A DNA stretch of 21,284 nucleotides from Ophiothrix spiculata (lineage: Eukaryota > Echinodermata > Ophiuroidea > Amphilepidida > Ophiotrichidae). The notes under the pieces were generated by a model. That model did no database searches. It was not told the DNA's origin and was given only the letters and a program-made list of their open reading frames with translations. Position 1 is the stretch's first letter. Every line of letters begins with the position of its first letter. Positions 20,379-21,284 of this stretch are shown here, piece after piece. The stretch lies in NCBI GenBank assembly GCA_000969725.1, contig JXSR01S008952.1. One strand, 5' to 3'. The position numbers and the translations under genes are program-made.

Positions 20379-20570
20379 GTGTATAATTTGAAAGTTTCTG
20401 ATATCTATTTTCTACTTAATTTCACACCGCTCGTCGATGAATGACCTGTTATTATTACTACTCCGCAAAGAATGCTTTGCAAGTGACATGCATAAAAAAC
20501 TAGCATCGATAAGAACTTGTGATAGGTAAATTAATTAAAGTCGTGGATACAAGCAAAGGATCAAATTAAA
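20379..20570 (+). repeat. Repeat family 2 (E), truncated copy 3
   Basis: Matches the first 190 bases or so of copy 1: GGTGTATAATTT, CTACTTAATTTC, CCGCTCGTCGATGAATGA and GGATACAAGCAAAGGA. It stops where repeat F copy 2 begins. In the other locus E and F are separated by 1.7 kb, so a deletion or recombination joined them here. Confidence 0.85.
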
Positions 20571-20571
20571 A

Positions 20572-21143
20572 TTCGTTCTGAGCAAGTTACTACTTCTACG
20601 TTTTAATTTGGTAATTGTGCTTTTTCATTACGTTATATATATGTTAGTTTGATTTCTTTGCTGACGGTGATTGCGCCTTGTACGTGTTGCCTGAGTAACA
20701 GCATAAAAGTTATTTCTACATGCTTAATTGGCTGACGTAAGGGACCGTAAATTACTGTTACACTCAAGTAAAACGACGCAATCTACAGGGAAATCTGTTT
20801 GACAAATACATTCACGCAACAGTTACCGTAATGTTTTTAAGATAGATCAAACATGCAGCACCAAATTTCATCTCCTGTGGATATTAGCAGCCATCGCTGC
20901 ACTTTGGGATATGAATAAACCTAATCACTGTGGAATGTTCACTCAACACTTTACTTTATAAACCACAATTACATAGTTACTGTTTTTAATGTGTGAGAGT
21001 GATGTTATAACCCAATACCATAAAAGAGAGATGTTTCGGTAATCCTAAGGTTTGAATTATTCAACGTACCTTTGCGACCTACTATTTTGCCATTAATTGG
21101 TTTCTTACGAGGGACAGATAATACATTAGATATAGAGGCTTAA
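20572..21143 (+). repeat. Repeat family 3 (F), copy 2
   Basis: Near-identical to 13282-13876, with scattered substitutions and one deletion of about 20 bp. Similarity stops exactly at the TTAA at 21140-21143, whereas copy 1 continues for another 110 bp. The break is explained by insertion of the element that follows. Confidence 0.9.
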
Positions 21144-21284
21144 CCCTAAAGCTCCCAAAGGTTACAAAAAGCTACAAGAGCAAATCACCAAAATCGCCTA
21201 AGTCCGAATACGTCATAGACCGGGGTCCCATATGGGCACGAAATCGCTGCCTAGGCAGCGCCCCTCAGGTGGCTTGGTATAGGT
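21144..21284. mobile_element. Left end of a piggyBac-like TTAA element (runs off the window)
   Basis: Copy F1 reads GAGGCTTAAGTAAATTCC, while here the host sequence reads GAGGCTTAA and then CCCTAAAGCTCCCAAAGG, unrelated to F. A break exactly at TTAA followed by CCCT is what piggyBac-family insertion gives. The 141 visible bases contain a perfect 16-bp palindrome (CGCTGCCTAGGCAGCG, 21245-21260) and are more G+C-rich than the surroundings. They show no similarity to the foldback at 4423-5107, so it is a different family. The other end and second TTAA lie outside the window, so it could be a MITE or a full element. Confidence 0.7.

Noticed and set aside
13282..21143. F1 and F2 as the two LTRs of a retrotransposon
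   Set aside because: There is no TG...CA ends, primer-binding site, polypurine tract or gag-pol relic between them. An older F copy lies in between, and F2 is fused to a copy of E, which points to duplication.

Overview
The window looks like non-coding nuclear DNA from an animal, most likely a marine invertebrate; no species can be named from it. By eye it is roughly two-thirds A+T. It has no long open reading frame: the two longest, about 121 and 105 codons, are close to what chance gives in 21 kb of this composition. It carries several families of degraded DNA transposons and one tRNA-derived SINE. There is no bacterial operon structure, rRNA, free-standing tRNA gene or CRISPR array, and no complete gene. 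It is best read as intergenic or intronic sequence dense in transposable elements.

Layout. 1-213: short terminal-inverted-repeat (TIR) element with 40-bp arms. 214-3067: mostly featureless AT-rich DNA, with one weak cluster of CCAAT and E2F-like sites near 950-1140 and an exact 37-bp tandem duplication at 3068-3144. 3757-9110: four diverged direct copies (A, B, C, D) of one low-copy repeat. These are broken up by inverted-repeat insertions: a 685-bp foldback at a TTAA target (4423-5107), nested inverted repeats (5513-5975), and two strong hairpins (6537-6838 and 7258-7404). 9725-10002: another TIR element whose arms both carry TGACGTCA.

10882-11568: a second repeat family (E) in two tandem copies. 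12028-13059: a decayed Tc1/mariner-superfamily transposon with about 170-bp TIRs, a TA target duplication and a recognisable broken transposase on the minus strand. 13282-13990: first copy of a third repeat family (F). 15164-15262: another hairpin. 17880-18243: an older F copy. 18295-18596: the SINE, minus strand. 19441-19497: a solitary mariner-like end. 20379-21143: copies of E and F fused together, with the F copy cut at a TTAA by the left end of a piggyBac-like element that runs off the window.

No genes work together here. What the window does record is insertion history. Two different TTAA insertions can each be checked against an uninterrupted paralogous copy inside the same window, which fixes their boundaries to the base. 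I did not find a new coding system. The most notable items are these paired empty and filled TTAA sites, the fully palindromic 685-bp foldback, and the unusual density of long hairpins inside the A-D repeat array.
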